Assembly (NCBI RefSeq): GCF_005503355.1
Contig: NZ_SCMK01000033.1
Location: 1-44,308 of the forward strand
Source: Sphingomonas sp. 1F27F7B
GTDB lineage: Bacteria; Pseudomonadota; Alphaproteobacteria; Sphingomonadales; Sphingomonadaceae
Direction of reading: 5' to 3'
Length of the DNA: 44,308 nucleotides
Under the pieces are notes generated by a model, which made no database searches, had not been told where the DNA came from, and saw only the letters and a list, made by a program, of their open reading frames with translations. Positions 22,972 through 32,247 of this stretch are shown piece after piece (the first letter of the stretch is position 1; the number at the start of each line of letters is the position of its first letter). A program made the translations under genes and the position numbers.

Positions 22972-23492
22972 CCCCGGAGACCGACATGTCCCGATTCAAC
23001 CAGCGCCTGTTCTCCCGGCTCGATGCGGCCGCCGACCGCACCGGCATCCCCGCGCTCGCCAGGACCGAGATGCGCCGGCGCCATTTGCGCTGGATACCGA
23101 TCCTCGCGCTTGCCCTGGCTATCGGCGGCTGGGCCTGGGGCCTGGCCCGGCCCGACGCCATGCATCCGGGCTATGCTGTGATCAGCGCGGGGTTCGTGCT
23201 GGGCATGTTCCTGCCGATCTTCGGGCCGATCAAGCCCTGGGGCGGCCCCAGGCTGGTCGACGAGTTCGACCGGCAGCTGCGCCAGCGCGCCTTTCTGGCC
23301 GGCTTCGCGACGGTCAGCTTCACGACCTTTCTCGGCATCTGGCTGATGCTCGGCCTGGCGCTGCTCGACAATTGGAGCCGGGAGGCGCTGATCGGACAGC
23401 TCGCAAACTTCGCCTATATGCTGTTCGTGCTCTACCTTGCCGTGCCGACCCTGCACGCGAGCTGGGCCACTCGGCCGGTGGAGGAGGACTAG
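22968..23492 (+). CDS. Four-helix membrane protein of unknown function, coupled to HTH regulator
   Basis: A 174-residue inner-membrane protein with hydrophobic segments near residues 42-60, 67-86, 107-128 and 142-160. The N-terminus (MTPETDMSRFNQRLFSRLDAAADR) and an intervening loop (RLVDEFDRQLRQRAF) are charged and probably cytoplasmic. I recognise no family. Small Cro/CI regulators paired with a short multi-pass membrane protein recur in many bacteria without a known role. The start at 22968 overlaps the regulator stop by 4 bases. It ends 6 bases from the convergent nudC. Confidence 0.75.
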   Translation: MTPETDMSRFNQRLFSRLDAAADRTGIPALARTEMRRRHLRWIPILALALAIGGWAWGLARPDAMHPGYAVISAGFVLGMFLPIFGPIKPWGGPRLVDEFDRQLRQRAFLAGFATVSFTTFLGIWLMLGLALLDNWSREALIGQLANFAYMLFVLYLAVPTLHASWATRPVEED

Positions 23493-23498
23493 GAGCGC

Positions 23499-24368
23499 CT
23501 AGCCGCCCTCCGTCCAGGCGGTGAGCAGCGTGTGGGCGATCGCATAGGGCGGCGGCCCGGCAAAGGGCGCGGCGGGATCGCGCGCCAGCGCCAGCGCCAC
23601 CTCAGCGCGCGTGAACCAGCGCGCATCCTCCAGCTCGTTCGCATCGACGCGGATATCGTCGTTCAGCGCTTCGCCGATACAGGCGACCATCAGCGATGCC
23701 GGGAAGGGCCAGGGCTGGCTGGCGACGTAGCGCACCGCACCCAGCCTGATCCCCGCTTCCTCGAAGGTCTCGCGGCGCACCGCTTCCTCGATCGCCTCGC
23801 CCACTTCGAGAAAGCCGGCCAATGCCGAATAGCGGCCGGGCGGCCAGCTCGGCTGGCGGCCGAGCAGCACCTTGTCGCCATGTTCGGCGAGCATGATCAC
23901 CACCGGCTCGACGCGCGGGAAATGCTCGGCGTCGCAAGCGGGGCAATGCCGTGCCCAGCCGGCATGCGAGACTCGCGTGCGCGCACCGCAATTGGCGCAG
24001 AAACGGTGCCGGCCGTGCCAGAAGACCAGGCTGCGCGCGGCGGCATAGTTGGCCGCATCGGGCACCGCGAATCGATCGAGCAGCGCGAACATCGCGGGCG
24101 AGCGGCCCAGCGGCACGGGCATGTCGTCGGGCAGCGCCGAGACGAAGCGCGGGATACCCTGCTCATAGCCCAGGAACAGCAGCTCGCCCGGCGCCTCCGC
24201 GAGGCCGGTCCAGGTCAGGCGGCCCTCCGCATCGAGCACCGGATCGAGCGAATCGAGCACCAGCAGGCGCGCGCCCGCATCCGCCAGCGCCCCGGCTAGC
24301 AGATCGGGCTCGTGGCGGACACGGTCGGCACGATCGAGCGTGCCGCCGGTGAAACCGGGCAGGTTCAC
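23499..24368 (-). CDS. nudC: NAD(+) diphosphatase / NAD-decapping hydrolase NudC
   Basis: A 289-residue NUDIX enzyme. Zinc ribbon cysteines are C124, C127, C142 and C145. The Nudix box runs from G185 (GFLEVGEAIEEAVRRETFEEAGI). The NudC signature SQPWPFPAS at 217-225 distinguishes it from other NUDIX proteins. NudC cleaves NADH/NAD+ to the mononucleotides and removes NAD caps from RNA 5' ends. The start is GTG at 24368, overlapping the stop of the serine hydrolase gene (GTGA), so translation is coupled. Confidence 0.93.
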   Translation of the reverse strand: MNLPGFTGGTLDRADRVRHEPDLLAGALADAGARLLVLDSLDPVLDAEGRLTWTGLAEAPGELLFLGYEQGIPRFVSALPDDMPVPLGRSPAMFALLDRFAVPDAANYAAARSLVFWHGRHRFCANCGARTRVSHAGWARHCPACDAEHFPRVEPVVIMLAEHGDKVLLGRQPSWPPGRYSALAGFLEVGEAIEEAVRRETFEEAGIRLGAVRYVASQPWPFPASLMVACIGEALNDDIRVDANELEDARWFTRAEVALALARDPAAPFAGPPPYAIAHTLLTAWTEGG

Positions 24369-25684
24369 TTGGCGATGTCGGCGTAGATCGCCTTGGACAC
24401 TTCGCGCTTCAGCGGCGTGTCGCCGAACAGGTTGATCATGCCGACGGCGCGCAGCTTGTGGACGGGATCGGCCCAGGCGATCGTGCCCGCGGCGCCGCCC
24501 CAGCCGAAAGTGCCCTTGCCCGGGCCACCGGCCACGTCACTCAGATAGACCGAACCGCCGGCGCCGAAGCCCATCTGGGCACCGGTGTCCTTGGCCGTCT
24601 CGTTGAGGATCGACGTGTCGGCACCCGCAGGCAGCAGGTTCGACATCGCCACCGCGACGGTGGCGGGCTTGAGGATGCGGGCGCCGTCGAGCGTGCCGCC
24701 GTTCAGCAGCATGTGGAGGAACCGGTCATAATCGCGCGCCGACATCACCAGGCCCGCGCCGCCATAGGGGAATTCGGGCTTCTTCAGATAGATCGAGCTC
24801 GCCGCCGGATCGGCCACCACCCGGGTGGCGCCCATGAAGACATAGTTGCTGGCAAAATTGGCGACCTTGTCCGCCGGCACCGTCCAGTAGCTCTGCTCCA
24901 TCTTGAGCGGCTTGAAGATGCGCGTGTTGACGAACTGGTCGAACGGCATGCCGCTCGCCACCTCGATCACCCGGCCGAGGATGTCGAGGCCGATCGAATA
25001 GCTCCACTTGGTGCCCGGCTCGGCGATCAGCGGGAGCGAGGCGGTACGGTTAGCGAATTCCTCCAGACTGTCCGGGCGCAGCTGCGCCATCTGGACTTCC
25101 ATCTGCGTGTTCACCTGGGCGGGGTTGATGCCCAGCTTGTTGTATTCGTCGAGCAGCGGCCCCTTGGTGATGATGTTGTAGCCCAGGCCCGCGGTGTGGG
25201 TGAGCAGGTTGCGCACCGTGATCGGGTTCTTCGCCGGGCGGGTGGTGAGGTCCTTGGACGGATCGACCAGCACCTTCATGTCCTTGAACGCCGGGATGAA
25301 GTCGCTGATCGGCTGGTCGAGCTTGAGCTTGCCTTCCTCGACCAGGATCATCGCGGCGATGCCGGTGATCGGCTTGGTCATCGAATAGACGCGCCACAGG
25401 CTGTCGATATCCGCCTTGTGCGCGGCCGGCTCGTCGGCGACGCGGCCTTCGGTGACGATCGAGACCGTGGATCCCCCGCCCGGCTCGTCGCGGCCCACCA
25501 GAATGACGATGCCCGGCACCTTGCCCTCGGCGACATAGCGCTTGGCGAGCGCGCTTTCGGCATCTGGTGCCCGGTCGAGCATGCGCTTCAGCGACGCCGG
25601 GGCCGGCGGCTTGGGAGCGGTCTGCGCGAATGCCGGTGCGGCCAGCGCCGCAATGCCAAAGCCGAACCCGATCACACCGCGCAT
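24365..25684 (-). CDS. Periplasmic serine hydrolase of the class C beta-lactamase/esterase family
   Basis: A 439-residue protein with a signal peptide (about residues 1-20, ending AFA before QTAP). The serine active site is S101-x-x-K104 in VYSMTKPITG. A second-motif tyrosine is in KWSYSIGLD, a Y-S-I variant of the usual Y-x-N. A late FGWGGAAGT segment stands where the K-T/H-x-G motif falls. The family contains carboxylesterases, D-aminopeptidases and beta-lactamases. The altered motifs favour an esterase rather than an antibiotic-resistance enzyme, which is an inference. It overlaps mutY upstream by 13 bases. Confidence 0.85.
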   Translation of the reverse strand: MRGVIGFGFGIAALAAPAFAQTAPKPPAPASLKRMLDRAPDAESALAKRYVAEGKVPGIVILVGRDEPGGGSTVSIVTEGRVADEPAAHKADIDSLWRVYSMTKPITGIAAMILVEEGKLKLDQPISDFIPAFKDMKVLVDPSKDLTTRPAKNPITVRNLLTHTAGLGYNIITKGPLLDEYNKLGINPAQVNTQMEVQMAQLRPDSLEEFANRTASLPLIAEPGTKWSYSIGLDILGRVIEVASGMPFDQFVNTRIFKPLKMEQSYWTVPADKVANFASNYVFMGATRVVADPAASSIYLKKPEFPYGGAGLVMSARDYDRFLHMLLNGGTLDGARILKPATVAVAMSNLLPAGADTSILNETAKDTGAQMGFGAGGSVYLSDVAGGPGKGTFGWGGAAGTIAWADPVHKLRAVGMINLFGDTPLKREVSKAIYADIAK

Positions 25685-26727
25685 AGCGTTCTCCTGAATT
25701 GCCGTGCCGCCTTGGCGAAGACGGTGGGCAGACCGGCCGATTCGAGATCGGCGACCGGCCACCATTCCCCTGCGACGGCAGCGCCTGCATGCGACGACAA
25801 TGTTGCAGCCGCAAGTGCGACGTCGAGGTTGAAATGCGTGAAGCCGTGACTGACCCCGGCTTCGAGCGTCTCCCACGCCGCCACGGCCGGCGCGTCGGCG
25901 AGGCCCGGCGGCGAATCGGCCCAGGGCCCGGTGGGCAGCGCGCGCATGCCGCCGAGCAGCCCCCTGGCCGGGCGGCGGACCAGCAGCACCGCGCCGCCCC
26001 GCTCCAGCCAGAACATCGTGCCGAAGCGCTGCGGCTTGGGCGCCTTGACCGCCTTGACCGGGAAGCGCTCGGGCGCGCCGCCCGCAAAGCCGGCGCAATG
26101 CGCGCGCAGCGGGCAGAGCAGACAGCGCGGGCTCCGCGCGGTGCAGATGCCGCTGCCCAGGTCCATCATCGCCTGGGCGAAATCGCCCGCGCGCGTATCG
26201 GGCGTGATCGAATCGGTGTGCGCATAGATGGCCGCCTTCGCTCCCGGCAGGGGCGCCGCCGCCGCGAACAGCCGCGTGACGACTCGCTCGACATTGGCGT
26301 CGACCACCACCGCGCGCCGCCCGAACGCGATCGCCGCGATCGCCGCCGCGGTGTAGCCGCCCACGCCGGGCAGTTCGCGCAGGCCCGATTCGGTGTCCGG
26401 GAAACCGCCGCGCCGCGCCACTTCGCGGGCACAGGCGAGCAAATTGCGGGCGCGGGCATAATAGCCGAGCCCGGCCCAGGCAGCCATCAGATCGGCATCC
26501 TCTGCCGCCGCCAGCGCCTCGACGTTCGGCCAGCGCGCAGTGAATTTGTCGAAATAGGGAATGACGCTGGCGACCTGGGTCTGCTGGAGCATCACTTCCG
26601 AGAGCCAGACGCGATAGGGATCGGGGGCATTGGCGCCGGGCCGCGCGCGCCAGGGCAAGTCGCGGGCATTGCGGTCGTACCAAGGGAGCAGCGCGGAGGC
26701 GATTGCGCGGGAGGCGTTGTCGGGCAC
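25672..26727 (-). CDS. mutY: A/G-specific adenine DNA glycosylase MutY
   Basis: A 351-residue repair enzyme that removes adenine mispaired with 8-oxoguanine. The catalytic glutamate is E44 in WLSEVMLQQT. The helix-hairpin-helix is ELPGVGGYTAAAI with D143 in VVDANVERV. The 4Fe-4S cysteines C195, C202, C205 and C211 are all present (C-x6-C-x2-C-x5-C). A C-terminal NUDIX-like domain for 8-oxoG recognition follows from about residue 225. Start is GTG at 26727, 28 bases from the divergent DUF721 start. The mutY-DUF721-DsbA-smc order is conserved in alphaproteobacteria. Confidence 0.93.
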   Translation of the reverse strand: MPDNASRAIASALLPWYDRNARDLPWRARPGANAPDPYRVWLSEVMLQQTQVASVIPYFDKFTARWPNVEALAAAEDADLMAAWAGLGYYARARNLLACAREVARRGGFPDTESGLRELPGVGGYTAAAIAAIAFGRRAVVVDANVERVVTRLFAAAAPLPGAKAAIYAHTDSITPDTRAGDFAQAMMDLGSGICTARSPRCLLCPLRAHCAGFAGGAPERFPVKAVKAPKPQRFGTMFWLERGGAVLLVRRPARGLLGGMRALPTGPWADSPPGLADAPAVAAWETLEAGVSHGFTHFNLDVALAAATLSSHAGAAVAGEWWPVADLESAGLPTVFAKAARQFRRTLCAV

Positions 26728-26755
26728 GCCCCGCCTATGGCATGGGTTGGCGGAA

Positions 26756-27289
26756 ATGACGAAACCCCCTCGCGCCACCACTCGCCAGCCAGCCCCCGCG
26801 CCGCAGCGCGCGCTGCGCCCGCGCGCAGTATCCGAGCTGCTGCCCGATGTCGGCCGCGCCACCTTCCGCAAGTTCGGCTTCGTCCAGCATTCGATCGTCA
26901 GCCGCTGGCTCGAAATCGTCGGCGAGCGCTATGCGCGCGTCTCGATGCCCGAATCGATCCGCTTCCCCCAGGGCAAGCGCGAGCAGGGCGTGCTCCACCT
27001 CGTCGTCTCCGGCGCGCACGCCCCGACGATGCAGCACATCGCGCCCGAAATCGTCGAGCGGGTAAACCGCTTCTTCGGCTATGCGGCCGTGGCCAGGCTC
27101 GCGATTCGCCACGGCGAAGTGAAGCGCCCCGAAAAGGCGCCGCCGCCGCCCAGCCTCAAGCCCCTGTCCGAGGCGATGGGCGAGAGCCTGCGCGGCATCG
27201 GCGATCCCGAACTCAAGGCCGTGCTCGAGGCGCTGGCCGCCGGCGTCGCCGCGAGCGACGAGCGCCCCAAGATCGGCCGGATCGACTGA
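26756..27289 (+). CDS. DUF721 (DciA-like) protein
   Basis: A 177-residue basic protein with the DUF721 core near residues 25-110: ELLPDVGRATFRKFGFVQHSIVSRWLEIVGERYARVS, then LHLVVSGAHAPTMQHIAPEIVERVNRFFGY. DciA proteins of this family help load the replicative helicase DnaB in bacteria that lack DnaC. That role is likely but not demonstrated for this alphaproteobacterial branch. The C-terminal third is Pro/Ala/Glu-rich. The stop overlaps the next start (TGATG), coupling it to the thioredoxin-fold gene. Confidence 0.82.
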   Translation: MTKPPRATTRQPAPAPQRALRPRAVSELLPDVGRATFRKFGFVQHSIVSRWLEIVGERYARVSMPESIRFPQGKREQGVLHLVVSGAHAPTMQHIAPEIVERVNRFFGYAAVARLAIRHGEVKRPEKAPPPPSLKPLSEAMGESLRGIGDPELKAVLEALAAGVAASDERPKIGRID

Positions 27290-28014
27290 TGCGGGCACAG
27301 CTGACGATCGCCGGCGCGCTGGCGCTGGCCCTGGCAGGCGGCGCATCGGCGCAGCAGGCCGGAAAGCCCGCGGGGAAGCCGGCGGCCACACCCGACTGGG
27401 CCGCCACAGTCGTCATCACGCCGCAGGGCGGGTTTCGCCAGGGCAACCCCGATGCGCCGGTCAAGCTGGTCGAATATGGCTCGCGCAGCTGCCCGGCCTG
27501 CGGGCGTTTCGCCACGGAGGGCGTGCCCGCGCTGCGCCGCGACTTCATCGCGAACGGCAAGGTCAGCTACGAATATCGCGACTATCTGATCCACGGCCCG
27601 CCCGATCTCGCCATGGCGCTGCTCAACCAGTGCGTCGCGCCCGCGCGCTTCTTTCCGGTGCTCGACGCGATCTACGCCAATCAGCAGCGGTTCGAGGACA
27701 AGCTCATGGCGCTGGTCAAGAACCAGCCCCAGCAGGTCGAGGCGTGGCAGAAGCTGCCGGCGCCCCAGATGGCGACGCGCCTGGCCGAGGCGCTGGGCCT
27801 GATCGCCTTCATGAAGACCCAGGGCCTGCCCGAGGCCAAGGCGCGCCAGTGCCTCGCCGACGCCAAGCTGATCGAACGCATCGCCAAGACCAATGCCGAT
27901 GCCGTGAAGATCCACCAGGTACAGGGCACGCCCACTTTCATCGTCAACGGGCGCAAGGTAAGTGCCTTCAACTGGGAACGACTGCTGCCCGAGCTCTGGG
28001 CGAACGGCGCCTGA
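27289..28014 (+). CDS. Secreted DsbA-like thioredoxin-fold protein
   Basis: A 241-residue protein with a signal peptide (residues 1 to about 21, ending ASA) and a thioredoxin-fold domain with the CPAC active site at 68-71. The cis-proline segment is GTPTFIVNG near residue 215. A long helical insertion carries LLNQCVAP, so an extra cysteine is present. It belongs with DsbA/BdbD-like oxidoreductases of alphaproteobacteria. The next gene is a clear tandem paralog. Likely role: thiol-disulphide exchange in the periplasm. Confidence 0.87.
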   Translation: MRAQLTIAGALALALAGGASAQQAGKPAGKPAATPDWAATVVITPQGGFRQGNPDAPVKLVEYGSRSCPACGRFATEGVPALRRDFIANGKVSYEYRDYLIHGPPDLAMALLNQCVAPARFFPVLDAIYANQQRFEDKLMALVKNQPQQVEAWQKLPAPQMATRLAEALGLIAFMKTQGLPEAKARQCLADAKLIERIAKTNADAVKIHQVQGTPTFIVNGRKVSAFNWERLLPELWANGA

Positions 28015-28041
28015 CCGCAATTTTCTGGAGAAAGCAGACCT

Positions 28042-28806
28042 ATGCGTATCAAATTGGCCCTGATCCCCGTGCTGGCGCTCGCCGGCGTCCTGGCTTCGTG
28101 CGGCGGCGGCGACAAGGGCAACAGCAGCGCGGCGGTCAGCTCCGCCACGCCGGTGCCGACCGTCCAGGCCCCTGCCGGCAAGGCCTGGGTCGACATGATC
28201 AGCAAGACCAAGGACGGCGGCTATCTCCAGGGCAACCCGAACGCACCGATCAAGCTGGTCGAATATGGCTCGCGCAACTGCCCCTATTGCGGGCTGTTCG
28301 GCCGCACCGCGCCGGAGCCGCTGCGCAAGAACTACATCTCGACCGGCAAGGTCAGCTGGGAGTTCCGCGACTTCCTGATTCACGGCGCGCCCGACCTTGC
28401 CGCCGCGCTGCTGAACCAGTGCGTGCCCGACGAGAACTTCTTCAGCATGCTCGACCAGTTCTTCGAGAATCAGGATAATTTCCTCAACCGCACCGAGCAG
28501 CTGGTAAAGACCAACCCGCAGCTCGCCCAGCAGCTCCAGCAGCTGCCGCCGCCCCAGGCCGCGGTCGGCTTTGCCGAGCAGCTCGGCATGATCGACTTCA
28601 TGAAGCAGCGCGGCGTGCCCGAAGCCAAGGCGCGCCAGTGCCTGGGCGACCAGAAGAAGATCGACGAGATCGCCAAGGTGAACGCCGATGCCGCCACCGT
28701 GCACGGCGTGAGCGGCACGCCGAGCTTCTTCATCAACGGCAACAAGGTCGACGCGGGCTCGTGGGAACAGCTCGAGCCGCTGCTCAAGGCAGCGGGCGCG
28801 CGCTGA
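28042..28806 (+). CDS. DsbA-like thioredoxin-fold lipoprotein (tandem paralog)
   Basis: A 254-residue protein with lipobox LASC (C20), a Gly/Ser-rich linker, and a thioredoxin fold with CPYC at 80-83. GTPSFFINGN holds the cis-proline. It shares long identical stretches with the preceding gene (KLVEYGSR, AALLNQC, LPEAKARQCL-like), so the two arose by duplication. They differ in active-site dipeptide (PY against PA) and in anchoring (lipid-anchored against soluble). A GGAG ribosome site precedes the ATG. smc follows 29 bases downstream. Confidence 0.87.
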   Translation: MRIKLALIPVLALAGVLASCGGGDKGNSSAAVSSATPVPTVQAPAGKAWVDMISKTKDGGYLQGNPNAPIKLVEYGSRNCPYCGLFGRTAPEPLRKNYISTGKVSWEFRDFLIHGAPDLAAALLNQCVPDENFFSMLDQFFENQDNFLNRTEQLVKTNPQLAQQLQQLPPPQAAVGFAEQLGMIDFMKQRGVPEAKARQCLGDQKKIDEIAKVNADAATVHGVSGTPSFFINGNKVDAGSWEQLEPLLKAAGAR

Positions 28807-28835
28807 CGCCCATGACGATGCGGGGGTAGACGAGC

Positions 28836-31800
28836 GTGCAGATCAAACGGCTGCGGCTGACGGGCTTCAAGAGCTTCGTCGACCCGGCTGACCTCCGCAT
28901 CGAACCGGGGCTGACGGGAATCGTCGGCCCCAATGGTTGCGGCAAGTCGAATCTGCTCGAAGCGCTGCGCTGGGTGATGGGCGAGACCAGCGCCAAGTCG
29001 ATGCGCGGCGCTGGCATGGAAGACGTGATCTTCGCCGGCACCGCGACTCGCCCCTCGCGCGATTTCGCCGAAGTCTCGGTCCAGGCCGACCAGGTGGGCG
29101 AGGATGACGAGCTGGAAGTCGTCCGCCGGATCGAGCGCGGCGCCGGCTCTGCCTATCGGATCAACGGCCGCGACGTCCGCGCCAAGGACGTCGCCCTGCT
29201 CTTCGCCGATTCGGCGACGGGGGCGCATTCCCCTGCGCTGGTCAGCCAGGGCCGGATCGGCGCGATCATCCAGGCCAAACCCGGCGAGCGCCGCGCGATG
29301 CTGGAAGAGGCCGCGGGCATCGCCGGCCTGCACGTGCGCCGCAAGGATGCCGAGCAGCGCCTGCGCGCGACCGAGGCCAATCTCGCCCGGCTCGACGAAG
29401 TGATCGGCGACCAGGAGACGCGCGCCGCCCAGCTCAAGCGCCAAGCGCGCCAGGCCGAGCGCTATCGCGAGCTTTCCGACCGGATCCGCGTCGCCGAGGC
29501 CCGGATGATCTTCGCGCGCTGGCGCGATGCGGCGGCGGCGGCGGATGCGGCCAAGAAGGAAGCGGGTGCGGCCGAGGCACTGGTCGCCGAGCGGACCCGC
29601 GCGCATGATTCGGCCGTCGCGGTGCAGCAGGCCGCCGCCGAGAAGCTCGCGACCTTGCGCGCAGAGGCGCTGGCGGTGCGCGACAGGGCGACCGAGGCAA
29701 TGCACGGCCTCGCCACGCTGCGTTCGGACAAGGCGGCGGTCGAGCGGCGGATCGCCGAGTTGCAGGACGCCGCGCGCCGGCTTGAGGAAGATCGCGGCCG
29801 CGAGGGCGCGCTGGCCCGCGACGCGGCCGAGGCGCTCGCGCGGCTGGAGGAAGAGACCAGGGCACTCGACACCCGCATCGCCGAAGCGACGGCGCGCATG
29901 CCCCATCTGGACGCCGCGCTCGCCGGGGCCGAACGCGCCGCGCGCGATGCCGAAGTCGCGCTTGCCCAGGCGCTGGCGGCCCAGGCGAGCGAAGCAGCCG
30001 AGGCACGCGTCGCCGAAGCCGCGCTGGCCGCGGCCCGTACTCGGGTCGAGCGCTCGGAGCGCGACCGGGCGCGGATCGACGCCGAGCTGAAGGCCCTTCC
30101 CGATCCCGAGCCGTTGCAGGCGGAAAAGGCCCGCGCGGCAGATGCGCGCGCCCAGGCGATCCGCCAGGCCGAAAGCGCGCGTGTCGGGCTCGCCCGCGCC
30201 GACGCCGAGGAACGCGCCGCGATCGAGGCGCGCAACCATGCCCAGGCCGCGCGCGCCACCGCCCATGCCGAGCTCGCCCAGCTCGACAGCGAGGCCGCCG
30301 CGCTCGCCAAGGCCACGCGCCCGTCGGACAAGGACCGGCTGCTCGACAAGCTGAAGGTCGATGCCGGCTATGAGCGCGCGCTGGCCGCGGCGTTGGGCGA
30401 CGACCTCGAAGCGGGCCTCGACATCGCCGCCGAACGCTATTGGGCCGGCGCCGAGGCGCTGCCAGGCGATCCCGCCGCGCCTTTGGGCACGACGCCGCTC
30501 GGGCGGCACGTCCAGGCGCCGCCGGGCCTCGCTCGCCGCCTGGCCCAGATTCTCGTCGCTGAAGCGGATGAGGGCCAGGCGCTGGCAGTGGGCCAGCGGC
30601 TGGTGACGCTTGCCGGCATCCTCCGCCGTTGGGACGGCTATGTCGCGAAATCGGGCGGCGCCGCCGCGGCCGAGCGCCTGGTGCGCGTGAACCGGCTTGC
30701 CGCGATCGAGAAGGCACGCCCGGCGGCAGTGCGCGCAGTCGATGCCGCCGATGCGGAACTGGCGCGGATCGAGGAGAATATCGCCGAGGCCCGGCGCGCG
30801 GCCGCGGATTGCCGCCGCGTGCTCGATCATGCCGAAAATGCCGGGCGCGAGGCCGGCCGGGCCGAGGATCGGGCAACGGCCCAGCTCGAACGGCTCGATT
30901 CGCAGCGCGCCGATCTCGATGCGCGCGTCCGCCGCATCGCCGCCGAGCAGGACGAAGCGGCGAGCGAACTGAACCGCGCCGACGCGGCGAAGGCTGCCCT
31001 GCCCGACGGCACCGAGACGCGCGCGCGCGTCGCGACACTCTCCGCCGATGCCGAGGGCAAGCGCGCCGCCTCCGCTTCGGCCCGCGCCGAACGCGGCACG
31101 CTGGAGCGCGAGATGAGCACCGCGCGCGAGCGCCACGCCGCCGCAGGTGCGGAAGCCAGGGGCTGGAAATCGCGGGCCGGCGAAGCGGCGCGGCGCGCGA
31201 CGGAAATGGACAGGCGCGCCGTCCAGCTCGCGGAGGAGAGCGAGGCGCTGGCCGGGCGGCCCGGCCAGCTCGATGCCCAGCTCGCCCAGGCCGAAGCCGC
31301 GACCGAGAAGGCACGCATCGAAAGCGCCGCCGCCCAGGCGGCGGAGCGCGAGGCGGAACTGGCGGTACGCGAGACCGAGGGCGCGGTCCGCGGCGCCAAC
31401 GAGATACTGGCCCAGGCGCGCGAGGAACGCGCCGGCGCCGCGGCACGCGCCGAGAACCAGGAAGCGCGCCGCATCGAGATGGGCCGCATCTCGGGCGAGC
31501 GCTTCGAATGCCCGCCGCCGCTGCTCCCCGGCAAGGCCGGGTTCGACGAAGCCACGGTGCGCACGCCCGAGGAGGAATCGGCCGCACACGAGCGGCTCAA
31601 TGCGGAACGCGAGCGGATCGGCCCGGTCAACCTGGTCGCCGAGACCGAACTGGCCGAACTGGAGGCCGCCTTCACCACCAATGCCGCCGAGCGCGACGAG
31701 CTGGCCCAGGCAGTGAACCGCCTGCGCGGCTCGATCGGCACGCTCAACCGCGAAGGGCGCCAGCGGCTGCTCTCGGCCTTCGAAGCAGTCGACCAGCATT

Positions 31801-32243
31801 TCCGCCGGCTGTTCACTACCTTGTTCAACGGCGGCCAGGCGCATCTGGAGCTGATCGATTCGGATGATCCGCTCGAGGCCGGCCTGGAGATCATGGCGCA
31901 GCCGCCCGGCAAGAAGCTCCAGTCGCTCACCTTGCTTTCGGGCGGCGAGCAGGCGCTGACCGCCGTGGCGCTGATCTTCGCGCTTTTCCTCACCAATCCC
32001 GCGCCGATCTGCGTGCTCGACGAAGTCGACGCGCCGCTGGACGATGCCAATATCGACCGGTTCTGCGACTTGCTCGAAAAGATGACCGAGGAGACCGCGA
32101 CCCGCTATCTGATCGTCACCCACAATGCCGCGACGATGAGCCGCATGCACCGGCTGTTCGGCGTGACCATGGTCGAGCGCGGCGTGAGCCGGCTGGTCTC
32201 GGTCGATCTCGGCGGCGCGGAGAGCCTGTTGGCGGCGGAGTGA
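28836..32243 (+). CDS. smc: Chromosome segregation ATPase SMC
   Basis: A 1,135-residue SMC protein starting with GTG at 28836. The N-terminal head has Walker A GPNGCGKSN at 31-39. Ala/Arg/Glu-rich coiled coils flank a central hinge (about residues 490-620). The C-terminal head has LSGGEQALTA near 1034 and Walker B ICVLDEVDAPLDD near 1058. SMC dimers with ScpA/ScpB compact and segregate the chromosome. The strongly Ala-rich coils reflect high GC. It sits after the two thioredoxin-fold genes, and its stop is 4 bases before a broken small gene. Confidence 0.95.
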   Translation: MQIKRLRLTGFKSFVDPADLRIEPGLTGIVGPNGCGKSNLLEALRWVMGETSAKSMRGAGMEDVIFAGTATRPSRDFAEVSVQADQVGEDDELEVVRRIERGAGSAYRINGRDVRAKDVALLFADSATGAHSPALVSQGRIGAIIQAKPGERRAMLEEAAGIAGLHVRRKDAEQRLRATEANLARLDEVIGDQETRAAQLKRQARQAERYRELSDRIRVAEARMIFARWRDAAAAADAAKKEAGAAEALVAERTRAHDSAVAVQQAAAEKLATLRAEALAVRDRATEAMHGLATLRSDKAAVERRIAELQDAARRLEEDRGREGALARDAAEALARLEEETRALDTRIAEATARMPHLDAALAGAERAARDAEVALAQALAAQASEAAEARVAEAALAAARTRVERSERDRARIDAELKALPDPEPLQAEKARAADARAQAIRQAESARVGLARADAEERAAIEARNHAQAARATAHAELAQLDSEAAALAKATRPSDKDRLLDKLKVDAGYERALAAALGDDLEAGLDIAAERYWAGAEALPGDPAAPLGTTPLGRHVQAPPGLARRLAQILVAEADEGQALAVGQRLVTLAGILRRWDGYVAKSGGAAAAERLVRVNRLAAIEKARPAAVRAVDAADAELARIEENIAEARRAAADCRRVLDHAENAGREAGRAEDRATAQLERLDSQRADLDARVRRIAAEQDEAASELNRADAAKAALPDGTETRARVATLSADAEGKRAASASARAERGTLEREMSTARERHAAAGAEARGWKSRAGEAARRATEMDRRAVQLAEESEALAGRPGQLDAQLAQAEAATEKARIESAAAQAAEREAELAVRETEGAVRGANEILAQAREERAGAAARAENQEARRIEMGRISGERFECPPPLLPGKAGFDEATVRTPEEESAAHERLNAERERIGPVNLVAETELAELEAAFTTNAAERDELAQAVNRLRGSIGTLNREGRQRLLSAFEAVDQHFRRLFTTLFNGGQAHLELIDSDDPLEAGLEIMAQPPGKKLQSLTLLSGGEQALTAVALIFALFLTNPAPICVLDEVDAPLDDANIDRFCDLLEKMTEETATRYLIVTHNAATMSRMHRLFGVTMVERGVSRLVSVDLGGAESLLAAE

Positions 32244-32247
32244 CCTG

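Noticed and set aside
24365..25684. Antibiotic-resistance beta-lactamase
   Set aside because: The serine-hydrolase motifs are altered (Y-S-I instead of Y-x-N), no regulator is adjacent, and the length fits the esterase branch.
29460..31500. Repetitive Ala/Glu/Arg-rich stretches in smc as a DNA repeat or CRISPR-like array
   Set aside because: They are codon-level coiled-coil heptads without fixed unit length or identical spacers. No CRISPR array was found anywhere in the window.
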